Shown here: in pieces, positions 15,941 through 23,214 of the stretch
Numbering within the stretch: the stretch's first letter is position 1
Layout: every line of letters begins with the position of its first letter
NCBI GenBank assembly: GCA_964247675.1
Contig: CAXTVW010000043.1
Coordinates: 1-23,439, forward strand
DNA length: 23,439 nt
Direction: 5' to 3'
DNA from: BOG-908 sp964247675
GTDB lineage: Bacteria; Pseudomonadota; Alphaproteobacteria; Acetobacterales; Acetobacteraceae
Translations under genes and position numbers: made by a program
Notes under the pieces: generated by a model
Told to the model about the DNA's origin: nothing
Seen by the model: the letters and a program-made list of their open reading frames with translations, nothing else
Databases searched by the model: none

Positions 15941-15990
15941 GCAAGAAAGCGCGTTCTTTTTTGAAAAACAGAACCGAACTTTTGCTACTG
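15941..15990 (+). repeat. AT-rich repeat (copy 2)
   Basis: GTTCTTTTTTGAAAAACAGAACC followed by GAACTTTTGCT is a variant of the family with one substitution and a two-base shortening. It overlaps the pyrC stop codon (15985-15987) and its right edge enters the coding region. No matching inverted partner is obvious within a few hundred bases. Confidence 0.75.
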
Positions 15991-17307
15991 GAAGGCCGCC
16001 AGGCGGCCGATGGGCGCTCCTAGCACCTCATCATCCTGCATCACCACGTGGCCCCGCACGATCGTGGCCATCGGCCAGCCTTGCACCTGCTTGCCGTGGA
16101 ACGGCGTCCAGCCAGCCGGCGTGGCGATCCAGTCGTTCTCGATCGTGCGGCGCCGGCCCAGGTCCACCAGGGTGAAATCCGCGTCGTAGCCGGCGGCGAT
16201 GCGCCCCTTGGTGACCGCGCCATACACGCGCGCCGGCCCCGCCGCCATCAAATCCACCATGCGCGCCAGGCTCAGCCGGCCGGCGTTCACATGGTCCAGC
16301 ATGATCGGCACCGCGGTCTGCACGCCCGTCAGCCCCGCCGCCGTATCCGGCCACGGCCGCGCTTTGGCGGCATGGGAATGCGGCGCGTGGTCGGAGCCGA
16401 CCGTGTCCACCCTGCCGTCGCGCACCGCCGCCCACGCCGCGTCGAAATGCTCGCGCGTGCGTATCGGCGGGTTCATCACCGCATACGCGCCAAGCTGCTC
16501 ATAACACGCCGGCCCGATCTGGGTGAGGTGGTTCACCAGCACCTCGGCGGTCGCGATGTCACGGTGGTCACGCAGGAACGCGAATTCCTCCGCGGTGGAC
16601 ACGTGCACGATATGCGCCGGCCGTCCGGTCTTGCGCGCGAGTGCCACGATCCGCCGCGTCCCCAGCGCCGCGCATTCCGGGTCCCGCCATTCCATGTGGC
16701 AGGCAAACGGCTCACCCCCGTGGAACATCGCCCGCCGTGCCTGCAGCCGATACTCGTCCTCCGAATGGAACGCGATCCGCCGGTGGCCGGACCGCATCAC
16801 CGCCTCGATCCCCGCATCGTCCTCGATCATCAGGTCGCCCGTCGAGCTGCCCGCGAACAGCTTGATCGCGCAGACGCCGGGCGCACGCTCCAACCCGCCC
16901 AGCTCCGGCGTGTTGGCCCGCGTGGCGCCGATATAGATGCCGAAATCGCAGTAGCTGTGCGCCGGCACGTAGGCCTGCTTCCACGCGAGCGTGTCGGCGC
17001 CGGTGACCGCCGGCGCGGTGTTCGGCATGTCGAACACGGTGGCGATCCCGCCAAGCACCGCCGCGCGCGTGCCGGTCGGAATGCTCTCCACCCGCGCATC
17101 GCCCGGGTCGCGCAGATGCACGTGCGGATCGATCAGGCCAGGCAACACATGCAGATGCCGCGCGTCCAGCATCACCTCGGCCGTGTCGGACGCCCCGGCC
17201 GCTAGCGTGACGATGCGCCCATCCCGCGCGCCTAGGTCGGTCCGCGTCTCGCCCCACGGGGTGACGGCCGTGCCGCCGCGAATCAGAAGGTCGTAATGGT
17301 CTGCCAT
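15985..17307 (-). CDS. pyrC: Dihydroorotase, class I
   Basis: A 440-residue amidohydrolase. The metal-binding motif is PHVHLRDPG (H62, H64), with the candidate carboxylated lysine K149 in CAIKLFAGSSTG. Further ligand histidines are H181 (IAFHSEDE) and H235 (HIVHVST), and the catalytic aspartate is D306 in GSDHAPH. These are class I dihydroorotase features; the enzyme makes dihydroorotate from N-carbamoyl-aspartate in pyrimidine synthesis. Related allantoinases and hydantoinases share the fold, so some doubt about substrate remains. ATG 17307 opens the domain at once (MADHYDLLIRGG); in-frame sequence further upstream only translates an AT-rich repeat. No strong Shine-Dalgarno is seen. No pyrB is adjacent. 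Confidence 0.9.
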   Translation of the reverse strand: MADHYDLLIRGGTAVTPWGETRTDLGARDGRIVTLAAGASDTAEVMLDARHLHVLPGLIDPHVHLRDPGDARVESIPTGTRAAVLGGIATVFDMPNTAPAVTGADTLAWKQAYVPAHSYCDFGIYIGATRANTPELGGLERAPGVCAIKLFAGSSTGDLMIEDDAGIEAVMRSGHRRIAFHSEDEYRLQARRAMFHGGEPFACHMEWRDPECAALGTRRIVALARKTGRPAHIVHVSTAEEFAFLRDHRDIATAEVLVNHLTQIGPACYEQLGAYAVMNPPIRTREHFDAAWAAVRDGRVDTVGSDHAPHSHAAKARPWPDTAAGLTGVQTAVPIMLDHVNAGRLSLARMVDLMAAGPARVYGAVTKGRIAAGYDADFTLVDLGRRRTIENDWIATPAGWTPFHGKQVQGWPMATIVRGHVVMQDDEVLGAPIGRLAAFQ

Positions 17308-17396
17308 GGCGAAGCAGTGTTTCCGCCGCGCGGGCCGGGGGCGCAAGGGCTTGCTTGCTGAATGGGGGAGATTGGTTGGCGGGCTTGCTGGTGGCA

Positions 17397-17450
17397 GGAA
17401 GCAAGCAGTTCCTTTTTTGAAAAAAAGAACCAAAAAACTTTTGTTCCCCC
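17397..17450 (+). repeat. AT-rich repeat (copy 3)
   Basis: GTTCCTTTTTTGAAAAAAAG, then AACCAAAAAACTTTTGTTCC, closely matches the family. It lies about 90-140 bp upstream of the pyrC start. The next copy, at 17845, is inverted, so these could be the ends of one inverted pair about 500 bp apart. Confidence 0.85.
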
Positions 17451-17454
17451 GCAT

Positions 17455-17844
17455 TTGCGGCAGCTGGGCGTTTTCGGACAAATTCACACGCTGACGAAAG
17501 CGGGCGCACCGCTCGCATGTTGGTGCGCGTTTTGAGGAAGCCGGGCTTTAACATGAAAAAACACGCGTCCTAGCGTGACGAACGCTGGAGCAATCTCCAA
17601 AGGTCGTGACGGCCTCAAAAAGGCTCAATGCGAACGACAGAATTGTCTTTTACAAACCTTATTTTACATCATTCATGTGCGGACGCATCTCGAAACCGGA
17701 ACAGAATTTCACTCGAAGAAGAGAACCCACACTCCAGACCGACGTCGTCTGGCTTCTTCCCCCCTTCTGTGTGCCCTCGGTGGCAAATCGTCCCATCTCA
17801 ACACAGCAAGCGCCGAACCCAGCCGCCACCAACATTTCAAATGC
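17455..17844. other. Gene-poor, AT-richer stretch between two inverted repeats
   Basis: No convincing gene is seen here. Short frames in several phases cross the region, but their compositions are unlike the neighbours and they run into the repeat. Base composition is clearly more AT-rich than the flanking genes (for example TTTTACAAACCTTATTTTAC). It could hold a decayed gene, regulatory DNA for pyrC, or a non-coding RNA. No tRNA-like or strong terminator fold was seen by eye. Confidence 0.5.
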
Positions 17845-17900
17845 GTCAGGAATAAAAGTTTTTTGCTTCTTTTTTTCAAAAAAGAAGGCCTTGCCTTGCT
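17845..17900 (-). repeat. AT-rich repeat (copy 4, inverted)
   Basis: GTCAGGAATAAAAGTTTTTT, then GCTTCTTTTTTTCAAAAAAG and AAGGCCTT, is the reverse complement of the family consensus. It is nearly identical to the copy at 23391-23439, including the GTCAGGA lead-in. It ends about 10 bp from the stop codon of the DUF1501 gene. Confidence 0.9.
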
Positions 17901-17909
17901 TAGTCCTTC

Positions 17910-19175
17910 CTACAGAAACCCAAGCTTAGGCCAAGTCTCCCCAAGCACAGAAGCAGCATTCCCCCCCATCCTGACAACAAGATCGCTAAGCACGTTACGG
18001 AAATCCACGCTCATCGCCAAATTCCCGTTCGAGTCGAACCGCGTCAGGCTCGGATACGCGCCGTAAACCCCACCTTTCACCGCGTCGCCCAGCACGAAGC
18101 TCACGCTGGACCCGCCATGGTCCGTGCCGAAATCCAGATTGGCAGCCGGGCGGCGCCCGAAATCAGACATCGTCATGATCACCACGTTTTTCGAGACGCC
18201 CTGTTCCTGCAGGTATCCGTAGAACTGCGCCAGGGATTCGCTGAGTTGCTGGAGCAGGATCGGATGGCTGAGTATCTGTTGGCCATGCGTGTCGAAGCCG
18301 CCCTGTATGGCGTAGAAGCCGCGTATGCCCGCGCCGGCCACGATCAGGCGGCCGATGTCGCGCAGCTGGTAATCGAGATAGGTGTTCGTCGCGTAGGCTT
18401 TCGGCTGTTCGTGCCTGGCATAGCCGTGGATCGTGCTGATGTCGGCCAGCGCCTCCTGCAACTGCGATTGGTTAAAGGCGGAGGTGCTGTTGGCCGCAGG
18501 CAGAATGCCGATCTGGTGGTAGGTGGAAACCAGGCGGCTGTAGGTGTCCGTGCTGCCGTAGGACACGCCGAAATAGTCCATGGGCGGGTTGATCACCAGG
18601 CCCGCGTTCTTCTTGCCGGAGATCAGCGGGACCGATCCGCCGAACGAGGCGGTGGGCCCCAGGCTGCCGTGGGCGGCATTGTCCAGTGCCAGGCCGAGCC
18701 AGCCCATGCTCGGCGTGTTGGCGACGTTGATCTGGCCGGTCAGCCAGTCCCATTGGCCGTTCTCGTGGCTGAGCGGGTTGGTCTCGGCTTTCGGCAGGCC
18801 CACGCCGGCCACCACCGCGAGGTTCCCGCCGGCGTAGAGCAGCCGCATGGCGTCCATGCCAGGTGCGAAGGCGTATTCGGTGGCCAGGCCTGGCGGGGTG
18901 GATGGCGTACTGTTGAAAGCGAGCGGCTGCAACGCGGCCTGGGTGTAGGCGAGTGCGAGGTTCTGCGGCGCCGGCGCCGGCGTGCGCAGCCTGTTATACG
19001 CGCCGTATTGCTTCAGCGGCACCACGGTGTTCAGCCCGTCATTGCCGCCGGCCAGCAATATGCACACCACGATCGTGCCGGCCGGCGCGGTCTCCGCCGC
19101 GGCCATGCTCTGGAAAAACGTGGGTGCGATGGCGATGCCGCCCAGACCCTTGAGGACGTTCCGGCGATTCATCAT
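17910..19175 (-). CDS. DUF1501 domain-containing protein (Tat-exported)
   Basis: A 421-residue protein with a twin-arginine signal (NRRNVLKGLGGIAIAPTF, then MAAAE near residue 27). The mature domain, with ILLAGGNDGLNTVVP, GGFDTHGQQ, MTMSDFGRRPAANLDFGTDHGG and WPKLGFL, fits DUF1501, which belongs to the alkaline phosphatase/sulfatase superfamily. The DFGR and TDHGG motifs may bind metal. It starts one base after the stop of the DUF1800 gene (TAG-C-ATG), so they form an operon with coupled translation. The two families commonly occur as neighbours. The biochemical function of the pair is unknown. Tat export implies folding in the cytoplasm, perhaps with a cofactor. Confidence 0.92.
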   Translation of the reverse strand: MMNRRNVLKGLGGIAIAPTFFQSMAAAETAPAGTIVVCILLAGGNDGLNTVVPLKQYGAYNRLRTPAPAPQNLALAYTQAALQPLAFNSTPSTPPGLATEYAFAPGMDAMRLLYAGGNLAVVAGVGLPKAETNPLSHENGQWDWLTGQINVANTPSMGWLGLALDNAAHGSLGPTASFGGSVPLISGKKNAGLVINPPMDYFGVSYGSTDTYSRLVSTYHQIGILPAANSTSAFNQSQLQEALADISTIHGYARHEQPKAYATNTYLDYQLRDIGRLIVAGAGIRGFYAIQGGFDTHGQQILSHPILLQQLSESLAQFYGYLQEQGVSKNVVIMTMSDFGRRPAANLDFGTDHGGSSVSFVLGDAVKGGVYGAYPSLTRFDSNGNLAMSVDFRNVLSDLVVRMGGNAASVLGETWPKLGFL

Positions 19176-19176
19176 G

Positions 19177-20691
19177 CTAATTCACCGCATAATCAGGGGA
19201 GTTGAGGATCAGCCAGATCGCGCCGCGTAGCTGGTTGTCGCTTGGCGTAGGGCCCAGGTAGTCGGCGATCAGTTTCTGCTGCGCCGGCGTGCCGCCGTCG
19301 AGCAGCGCGTCCAGCAGGTATGCGGCGATAGCGCCGCCATGCGTCACGCCCATCGCTGTGCGCAAGGCGGGGATGTCGATATACGTGTCGGTGTAGAGGC
19401 TCGCCGGATCCGCGTTGGTGATGTTGGCGAACACGGAGGTGCGGCTGAGCAGGCTGCCCGTGTTGGTCAGCGTATTCAGCGCGCCAGGCCGGTAGAACGA
19501 GAACACGCTGGGCGAATAGAAAAGCTGCTGTCCGAGGTTGCTGAGTTCCCAAAGCAGCGAACTGCCCGGCGTGGTGTCGGCGGTAAGCTGCATCGCACCC
19601 GGCAGCGCACGCAACGGGTCCAGCACCAGTTCGGCGGGCTGCCTGCCCATGTCGTGATAGCTGGTCAGGAACTCCGGATCGTTGACGATCGCGGTGATCA
19701 CCTCGGCGATCTGGTCGGGTTTTTCCTGCGTCGCGCGCCAGACCGCGGCGATGTTGCTCACATAGGTCTTGCTCGGGTGTTCGGTCACGAAGCGTTGCAG
19801 CAGTTCGGTGGCCATGAAGGGCGCCACCGCCGTCCGCCTGGCGATCACGTGCATCACGGCGGCAATCGCCGTGGGATCGTTGGGGATCGCCTGCGTGCGG
19901 CCGAAGAAATGCAGCGTGCCCGTGTAGTGCTTCGACGGCACATACTGCACGGTGAAGCGCGTCTGCGGGTTGTTGTCGGTGTAATCGATCGAAACGCTAT
20001 AGCCGGTGATCGCCTTGGCAATTTCCTGCACCTCCGGCTGGTTGTAATTGGCCATCGGCGCGCCGGTGGCGCCGAGCAGGGGCGTTCCGTCATCGTTGAG
20101 CTGGTACAAGCCCATCGTGTAGAGCTGCATGCATTCGCGCGCGAAGTTCTCGTTGGCGACGGGACCCGCGTTGTTGTTGTTGTCCAGCCAGATCAGCATG
20201 GCCGGCTCCTGCGCCACTGCGGTGAGCAGCGTCTCGAAGTTGCCCAGCGCGTTGGCGCGCACGGTCTGGTCGTAATGATACATGATCGCCGGATCGTTGA
20301 CCTTCCCGAGGCCGACGGCGAAATGGTCCAGCCAGTGCAGCTCCAGCTTGGCCTGCAGCTGCCGCGGCGTGAGCACCATGTGCTGCATCACCGCGCGTTC
20401 GAAGATGTTCCAGTCCGGGTAGCCGCCGTTGACCAGCGCGGTAGGCAGGGTCTCCAGCGTGGTGTTGCTGTCGTCCAGCGCGGACCAGTTCGCCTGCGCG
20501 GCCAGCCAGGGCGCGATCCCGGACGCCAGCGTGGCGGTGACGGCGGCCGGCGGCGCCGAAAAGGCGAAGCGCCGCAGGAGGTGCTGCACCTGGTTGCGGG
20601 TGAGCGCGGTCTGCGCGCCCGCCGGGAACGCGGCGAGTGCGGCAATGACGGCCAGCAAAGCCGCCCTCAGGCGAAAGCCGGGATACTTCAT
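19177..20691 (-). CDS. DUF1800 domain-containing protein
   Basis: A 504-residue protein with an ordinary Sec signal peptide (KYPGFRLRAALLAVIAALAAF, cleavage near AGA-QTA). DUF1800 features include QVQHLLRRFAFSAPP near the start, the LELHWLDHFAVGLGKVND block, NENFARECMQLYTMG, and the C-terminal stretch LRGAIWLILNSPDYAVN. The family is large and uncharacterised and is usually found beside DUF1501, as here. The start at 20691 is chosen because the signal peptide begins directly there; in-frame codons up to 20751 would put a polar extension before it. No good Shine-Dalgarno is seen. It is first in an operon with the DUF1501 gene. A secreted two-protein unit is inferred. Confidence 0.9.
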   Translation of the reverse strand: MKYPGFRLRAALLAVIAALAAFPAGAQTALTRNQVQHLLRRFAFSAPPAAVTATLASGIAPWLAAQANWSALDDSNTTLETLPTALVNGGYPDWNIFERAVMQHMVLTPRQLQAKLELHWLDHFAVGLGKVNDPAIMYHYDQTVRANALGNFETLLTAVAQEPAMLIWLDNNNNAGPVANENFARECMQLYTMGLYQLNDDGTPLLGATGAPMANYNQPEVQEIAKAITGYSVSIDYTDNNPQTRFTVQYVPSKHYTGTLHFFGRTQAIPNDPTAIAAVMHVIARRTAVAPFMATELLQRFVTEHPSKTYVSNIAAVWRATQEKPDQIAEVITAIVNDPEFLTSYHDMGRQPAELVLDPLRALPGAMQLTADTTPGSSLLWELSNLGQQLFYSPSVFSFYRPGALNTLTNTGSLLSRTSVFANITNADPASLYTDTYIDIPALRTAMGVTHGGAIAAYLLDALLDGGTPAQQKLIADYLGPTPSDNQLRGAIWLILNSPDYAVN

Positions 20692-20886
20692 GCCACGCAG
20701 GACCCTTCCGATACCGTAACGTGTTGAAGCACGCTGTTGAGCGTTGTGCAACCATCACGTGTGTCTGCGGCTTGTCCGGCGGGGCCGCCGGACGCGGAAC
20801 ATGGCTGCCGGCTGCCGCCGCAGGTGTCCCAGGCCGCCCGGCCGTGGTATGACCCCGGCCAGACAGGATGGGACCAGCCAACGACG

Positions 20887-21252
20887 ATGGGTGTCTTCAA
20901 GGACAACATGTTCAACGAGCGGCAGAATGCTTCGGCGAAGGCCAAGCAGGCGCTGCTGGAGAAGTTCAAGGCCAAGCCGGCGCCGGACGACCCGGCCGTG
21001 CTGGCCCGCGCGGCCGAGCGCCTGGCGATTGCCGAAGCGCGCGAGATACGCGCCGCCGAACGCCGCGCCATACGCGAGGCCGAAGCCGCCAAGCAGGCCG
21101 CCGAACAGGCCGCCCGCGAGCTGGAGGCACAGGCAAAGGCGGCCGAGGAAGCGCGCCTGGCGATCGAGCAGGCCGCGAAGGACCTGCAGCGCAAGGCCGA
21201 GCAGCAGGCCGCCCGTGACGCACGCTACGCTGCCCGCAAGGCCAGGCGCTGA
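20887..21252 (+). CDS. DUF6481 family protein, Ala/Glu/Lys-rich coiled coil
   Basis: A 121-residue highly charged helical protein. The short N-terminal motif GVFKDNMFNERQNASAKAKQALLEKF, the PAPDDPAVLARAAERLAIAEAREIRAAER block, and the C-terminus KAEQQAARDARYAARKARR agree with the alphaproteobacterial DUF6481 family as I recall it. Residues about 48-110 are one long alanine-rich helix, probably a coiled coil. There is no signal peptide. The ATG at 20887 starts at the family's usual N-terminus; no strong Shine-Dalgarno lies directly upstream. The function is unknown. The Lys/Arg/Ala-rich composition could suit nucleic acid binding. It is 41 bp before the OmpA-like gene, but that gene has its own strong ribosome site. 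Confidence 0.85.
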   Translation: MGVFKDNMFNERQNASAKAKQALLEKFKAKPAPDDPAVLARAAERLAIAEAREIRAAERRAIREAEAAKQAAEQAARELEAQAKAAEEARLAIEQAAKDLQRKAEQQAARDARYAARKARR

Positions 21253-21293
21253 TACGCACCCGGGCACACCCGACCGTCCCCCAAGGAGAGACT

Positions 21294-21680
21294 ATGCGTC
21301 GACTTCTCACCATGACGACACTGCTGGCGCTGGGCTCCTGCGCCATGTCCACCGGATCAGGCGGTCCGCCGCCAGGTTTCGTGGTGTTCTTCACCGAACG
21401 CTCCGCGGCGCTCGAGCCGGCGGCGGTGGATGTGATCGCGCAGGCCGCATCTGCCGCCAAGGCGGCGCCGGGCAGGGGCGTGCTGGTTCGCGGCTACACG
21501 GATAGCGCCGGCAGCGGGCCGGATGACGTGAAGCTGTCCCAGCAGCGTGCGCGCGCGGTGGCCGACGGCCTGGCGGCGGACGGCGTCAGCCCGTCGCGCA
21601 TTACGCAGCAGGGCCGCGGGCAGACCGGAAAAGACCCGGGCGTGGAGAGCCGGCGCGTGGAGATTTCGCTGTCCAACTGA
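21294..21680 (+). CDS. OmpA-like peptidoglycan-binding lipoprotein
   Basis: A 128-residue protein. A lipoprotein signal peptide ends in the lipobox LGSC, with the acylated cysteine at C16. After a short Gly/Pro linker comes an OmpA C-terminal domain: VVFFTERSAALEPAAVDVIAQAA, VRGYTDSAGS with D70, and LSQQRARAVADGLAADGVSPSRITQQGRG. The Asp and the Arg residues (85/87) that bind diaminopimelate in this family are present. It should anchor the outer membrane to peptidoglycan. The ATG at 21294 follows AAGGAG by 8 bases. It is shorter than Pal and not next to tol genes, so it is not the canonical Pal. An AT-rich repeat follows 10 bp after its stop. Confidence 0.92.
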   Translation: MRRLLTMTTLLALGSCAMSTGSGGPPPGFVVFFTERSAALEPAAVDVIAQAASAAKAAPGRGVLVRGYTDSAGSGPDDVKLSQQRARAVADGLAADGVSPSRITQQGRGQTGKDPGVESRRVEISLSN

Positions 21681-21690
21681 TGCAAGCAGG

Positions 21691-21740
21691 CAGGCAAGGC
21701 CTTCTTTTCTGAAGAAAAGAAGCAAAAGCCTTTTCTTCCC
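21691..21740 (+). repeat. AT-rich repeat, degenerate (copy 5)
   Basis: GGCAAGGCCTTCTTTTCTGAAGAAAAGAAGC followed by AAAAGCCTTTTCTTCCCG is a GC-shifted variant of the family. It directly follows the OmpA-like gene and forms an inverted pair with the copy at 21817-21862. Confidence 0.8.
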
Positions 21741-21816
21741 GCGCCTGCAGGGCGGCGCGCGCTGATCCTGCCACCATGGATGCTGGCAGGACCAGACCAG
21801 GCGGTCGTGCAGGCGG

Positions 21817-21862
21817 GGGAGCAGAAGTTTTTTGCTTTTTTTTTTCAAAAAAGAAGTGCTTC
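21817..21862 (-). repeat. AT-rich repeat, inverted (copy 6)
   Basis: GGGGAGCAGAAGTTTTTTGC, then nine T and CAAAAAAGAAG, is the inverted partner of copy 5, about 75 bp away. Its right edge overlaps possible start codons of the DUF3667 gene, so the repeat may supply that gene's 5' untranslated region. Confidence 0.85.
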
Positions 21863-21879
21863 CTTCCTCCTTCGAACCC

Positions 21880-22740
21880 GTGCGACACGCCCTCCCCCCA
21901 GGCACCCCCTGCTACAACTGCAACACGCCGCTCATCGGCCAATGGTGCCACGCCTGCGGCCAGGCGCCGCATGACTTCCACCGCAGCGCCTGGGCCCTGG
22001 CCGCCGAAACATTTGAAAACTTCTTCCACGCCGACGGCCGGCTGTGGCGGACGCTCTGGCGCCTGGTGCGCAACCCGGCCAGGCTGACCAGGGACTTTCT
22101 GGCAGGCAAACGCGCGCCCCAGATCCCGCCGCTGCGTCTCTTCCTGGTCGTGCTGCTGATCGTGTTCCTGGTAGGCGGCTGGGCCACGCGCGGCGTCAGC
22201 CTGGCGCATCTGCCCCAGCCGCCGGCCGAATTGCGACAGGAGCTGGACGCCAGCCGGCTGGAGATCGAGGAGGCGCAAGCAATCCGCGACAAAGTGGGGC
22301 TGCCGCTGCAATGGACGAAGGCGGTCGAGACCTGGTTACGAACCCATGCCAGCCTGGCGCTTGCCCGGCCCGGCGACCTGGTTGCCGCCATGCAGGACCG
22401 GGCGGAAAATTTCGCCTTCCTGATGCTGCCAATCTCCGCCCTGCTCCTGGCGCTGATCTTCGTGTTCCGGCGCGGCTTCGTGCTGTTCGATCACCTGATC
22501 TTCTCGATGCACTCGCTTTCGTTCCAGGGTGTGCTGATCAGCCTGGCCGTGCTGAGCGGCCAGGGCTGGCCGCTCAGCGCTGCCCCGATACATCTGTTCG
22601 CGCACATGCGCGGCGTATACGGCACCAGCGTAGCCGGCACGCTCGTCCGCATGTTCGTGCTGTTCGTGCTGTCCAGCGTGGCCTTCTCGCTGTTGCTGGT
22701 GGCGCTGGTTGTTGCCGGTTTGCGCGTGTTGCACGCCTAA
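21880..22740 (+). CDS. DUF3667 family zinc-ribbon membrane protein
   Basis: A 286-residue protein if the GTG at 21880 is the start. The N-terminal zinc ribbon is C11-x2-C14-x8-C23-x2-C26 (CYNCNTPLIGQWCHACGQ). It is followed by the family block FENFFHADGRLWRTLWRLVRNPARLTRDFLAGKR and about four membrane segments, among them FLVVLLIVFLVGGW, FLMLPISALLLALIFVF and FVLFVLSSVAFSLLLVALVV. This is the DUF3667 layout; its function is unknown. The start is uncertain: GTG 21856 and TTG 21832 are also in frame, but they sit inside the AT-rich repeat. No clear Shine-Dalgarno exists for any of them. A cytoplasmic zinc ribbon and a helical membrane body are inferred. Confidence 0.88.
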   Translation: MRHALPPGTPCYNCNTPLIGQWCHACGQAPHDFHRSAWALAAETFENFFHADGRLWRTLWRLVRNPARLTRDFLAGKRAPQIPPLRLFLVVLLIVFLVGGWATRGVSLAHLPQPPAELRQELDASRLEIEEAQAIRDKVGLPLQWTKAVETWLRTHASLALARPGDLVAAMQDRAENFAFLMLPISALLLALIFVFRRGFVLFDHLIFSMHSLSFQGVLISLAVLSGQGWPLSAAPIHLFAHMRGVYGTSVAGTLVRMFVLFVLSSVAFSLLLVALVVAGLRVLHA

Positions 22741-22762
22741 TGCGTCCTCCGGCGCAGCCGGG

Positions 22763-22787
22763 CGAACCAAAGCGTTTACGTTACGTT
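22763..22787 (+). promoter_or_regulatory. Putative EcfG-type (general stress) promoter for entericidin
   Basis: CGAAC (22763-22767), 16 bases, then CGTT (22784-22787) matches the alphaproteobacterial EcfG consensus GGAAC-N16/17-CGTT with one mismatch at the first base. The predicted start of transcription near 22794 lies just ahead of the hairpin at 22799-22817 and the entericidin gene. Entericidin-like genes are often part of the general stress regulon. Confidence 0.45.
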
Positions 22788-22798
22788 GTGAGATTTCT

Positions 22799-22817
22799 GC
22801 TGGACCGGGGGTCCAGC
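22799..22817 (+). promoter_or_regulatory. Perfect 8-bp hairpin just before the entericidin ribosome site
   Basis: GCTGGACC (22799-22806) pairs with GGTCCAGC (22810-22817) around a GGG loop. It ends five bases before AAGGAG (22822-22827). It would sit at the 5' end of the mRNA if the EcfG-like promoter is used, and could stabilise the transcript or adjust translation. Confidence 0.5.
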
Positions 22818-22831
22818 GCTTAAGGAGACCT

Positions 22832-22981
22832 ATGATGTCGCGTATGCTCACCGCCGCCTTCACCGCCGCCTTGCTGCTCAGCACAGCCACCCTGCTCAGC
22901 GCTTGCAACACCGTGGCCGGCGCCGGCCAGGACGTCTCCGCCGCCGGCAAGGACGTCACGCACGCCGCCGACCAGCGTTAA
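22832..22981 (+). CDS. Entericidin A/B family lipoprotein
   Basis: A 49-residue small lipoprotein. The signal peptide is hydrophobic (MLTAAFTAALLLSTATLLSAC) with lipobox LLSAC and the acylated cysteine at C25. The mature peptide NTVAGAGQDVSAAGKDVTHAA carries the entericidin pattern of a short Gly/Ala segment plus amphipathic helix. In E. coli the EcnA/EcnB pair is an antidote/toxin membrane lipoprotein module; in alphaproteobacteria a single copy is common and its role is unclear. AAGGAG precedes a double ATG (22832 and 22835), and either could be used. No second entericidin lies beside it. It is convergent with the small membrane peptide gene at 23056-23214. Confidence 0.9.
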   Translation: MMSRMLTAAFTAALLLSTATLLSACNTVAGAGQDVSAAGKDVTHAADQR

Positions 22982-22990
22982 TCATTTCGG

Positions 22991-23036
22991 CTGAGAACGC
23001 GCCGCGTCCGGGCATCCCGGTCCGGCGCGTTCTCAG
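22991..23036. terminator. Strong bidirectional hairpin between convergent genes
   Basis: CTGAGAACGCGCCG (22991-23004) is perfectly complementary to CGGCGCGTTCTCAG (23023-23036), a 14-bp stem. Inside it, CCGGG and CCCGG form a second stem around CAT. It lies between the ends of the entericidin gene and the convergent gene at 23056. No long U-tract follows on either strand. Confidence 0.7.
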
Positions 23037-23055
23037 GCGAAGTCGGCGTTAAGCT

Positions 23056-23214
23056 CTAGACGAGAAACCACCACATCAGGCCCAGCAGCACCACCAGACC
23101 GATGACCACCCTGGTCATGAACTTGGTGACCGTGGCCCAGAAGCTCAGGCGGTCGGCGAGGAAGCCGTCTTCCGTGCTGGGTGAGACAGGAGCCTGGTGC
23201 GCGATATCAGCCAT
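23056..23214 (-). CDS. Single-span small membrane protein, possible aa3-type cytochrome c oxidase subunit IV
   Basis: A 52-residue peptide, short enough to be missed by length-filtered gene calling. The N-terminal 18 residues are polar (ADIAHQAPVSPSTEDGF). Next comes LADRLSFWATVTKFMTRVV, and then one transmembrane helix, IGLVVLLGLMWWFLV, at the very C-terminus. The arrangement of an aromatic W/F-x3-T-K/R-F motif followed by a helix is reminiscent of the small alphaproteobacterial subunit IV of aa3 oxidase. No oxidase genes are in the window. The ATG at 23214 has GGAAAG four bases upstream; a second ATG lies directly before it (23217). It is convergent with entericidin across a strong terminator. 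The membrane-peptide call is firm; the oxidase call is tentative. Confidence 0.65.
   Translation of the reverse strand: MADIAHQAPVSPSTEDGFLADRLSFWATVTKFMTRVVIGLVVLLGLMWWFLV

Noticed and set aside
17308..17487. N-terminal extension of dihydroorotase
   Set aside because: It is again a translated repeat (NKSFLVLFFKK), and the enzyme domain starts directly at 17307.
17575..18066. A 163-codon plus-strand frame between pyrC and DUF1501
   Set aside because: It runs through the repeat and into the antisense of DUF1501; composition and content give no support for a protein.
19339..20727. A 462-codon plus-strand frame antisense to DUF1800
   Set aside because: It is rich in Arg, Val and His with no recognisable domain, and the DUF1800 protein is complete on the other strand.
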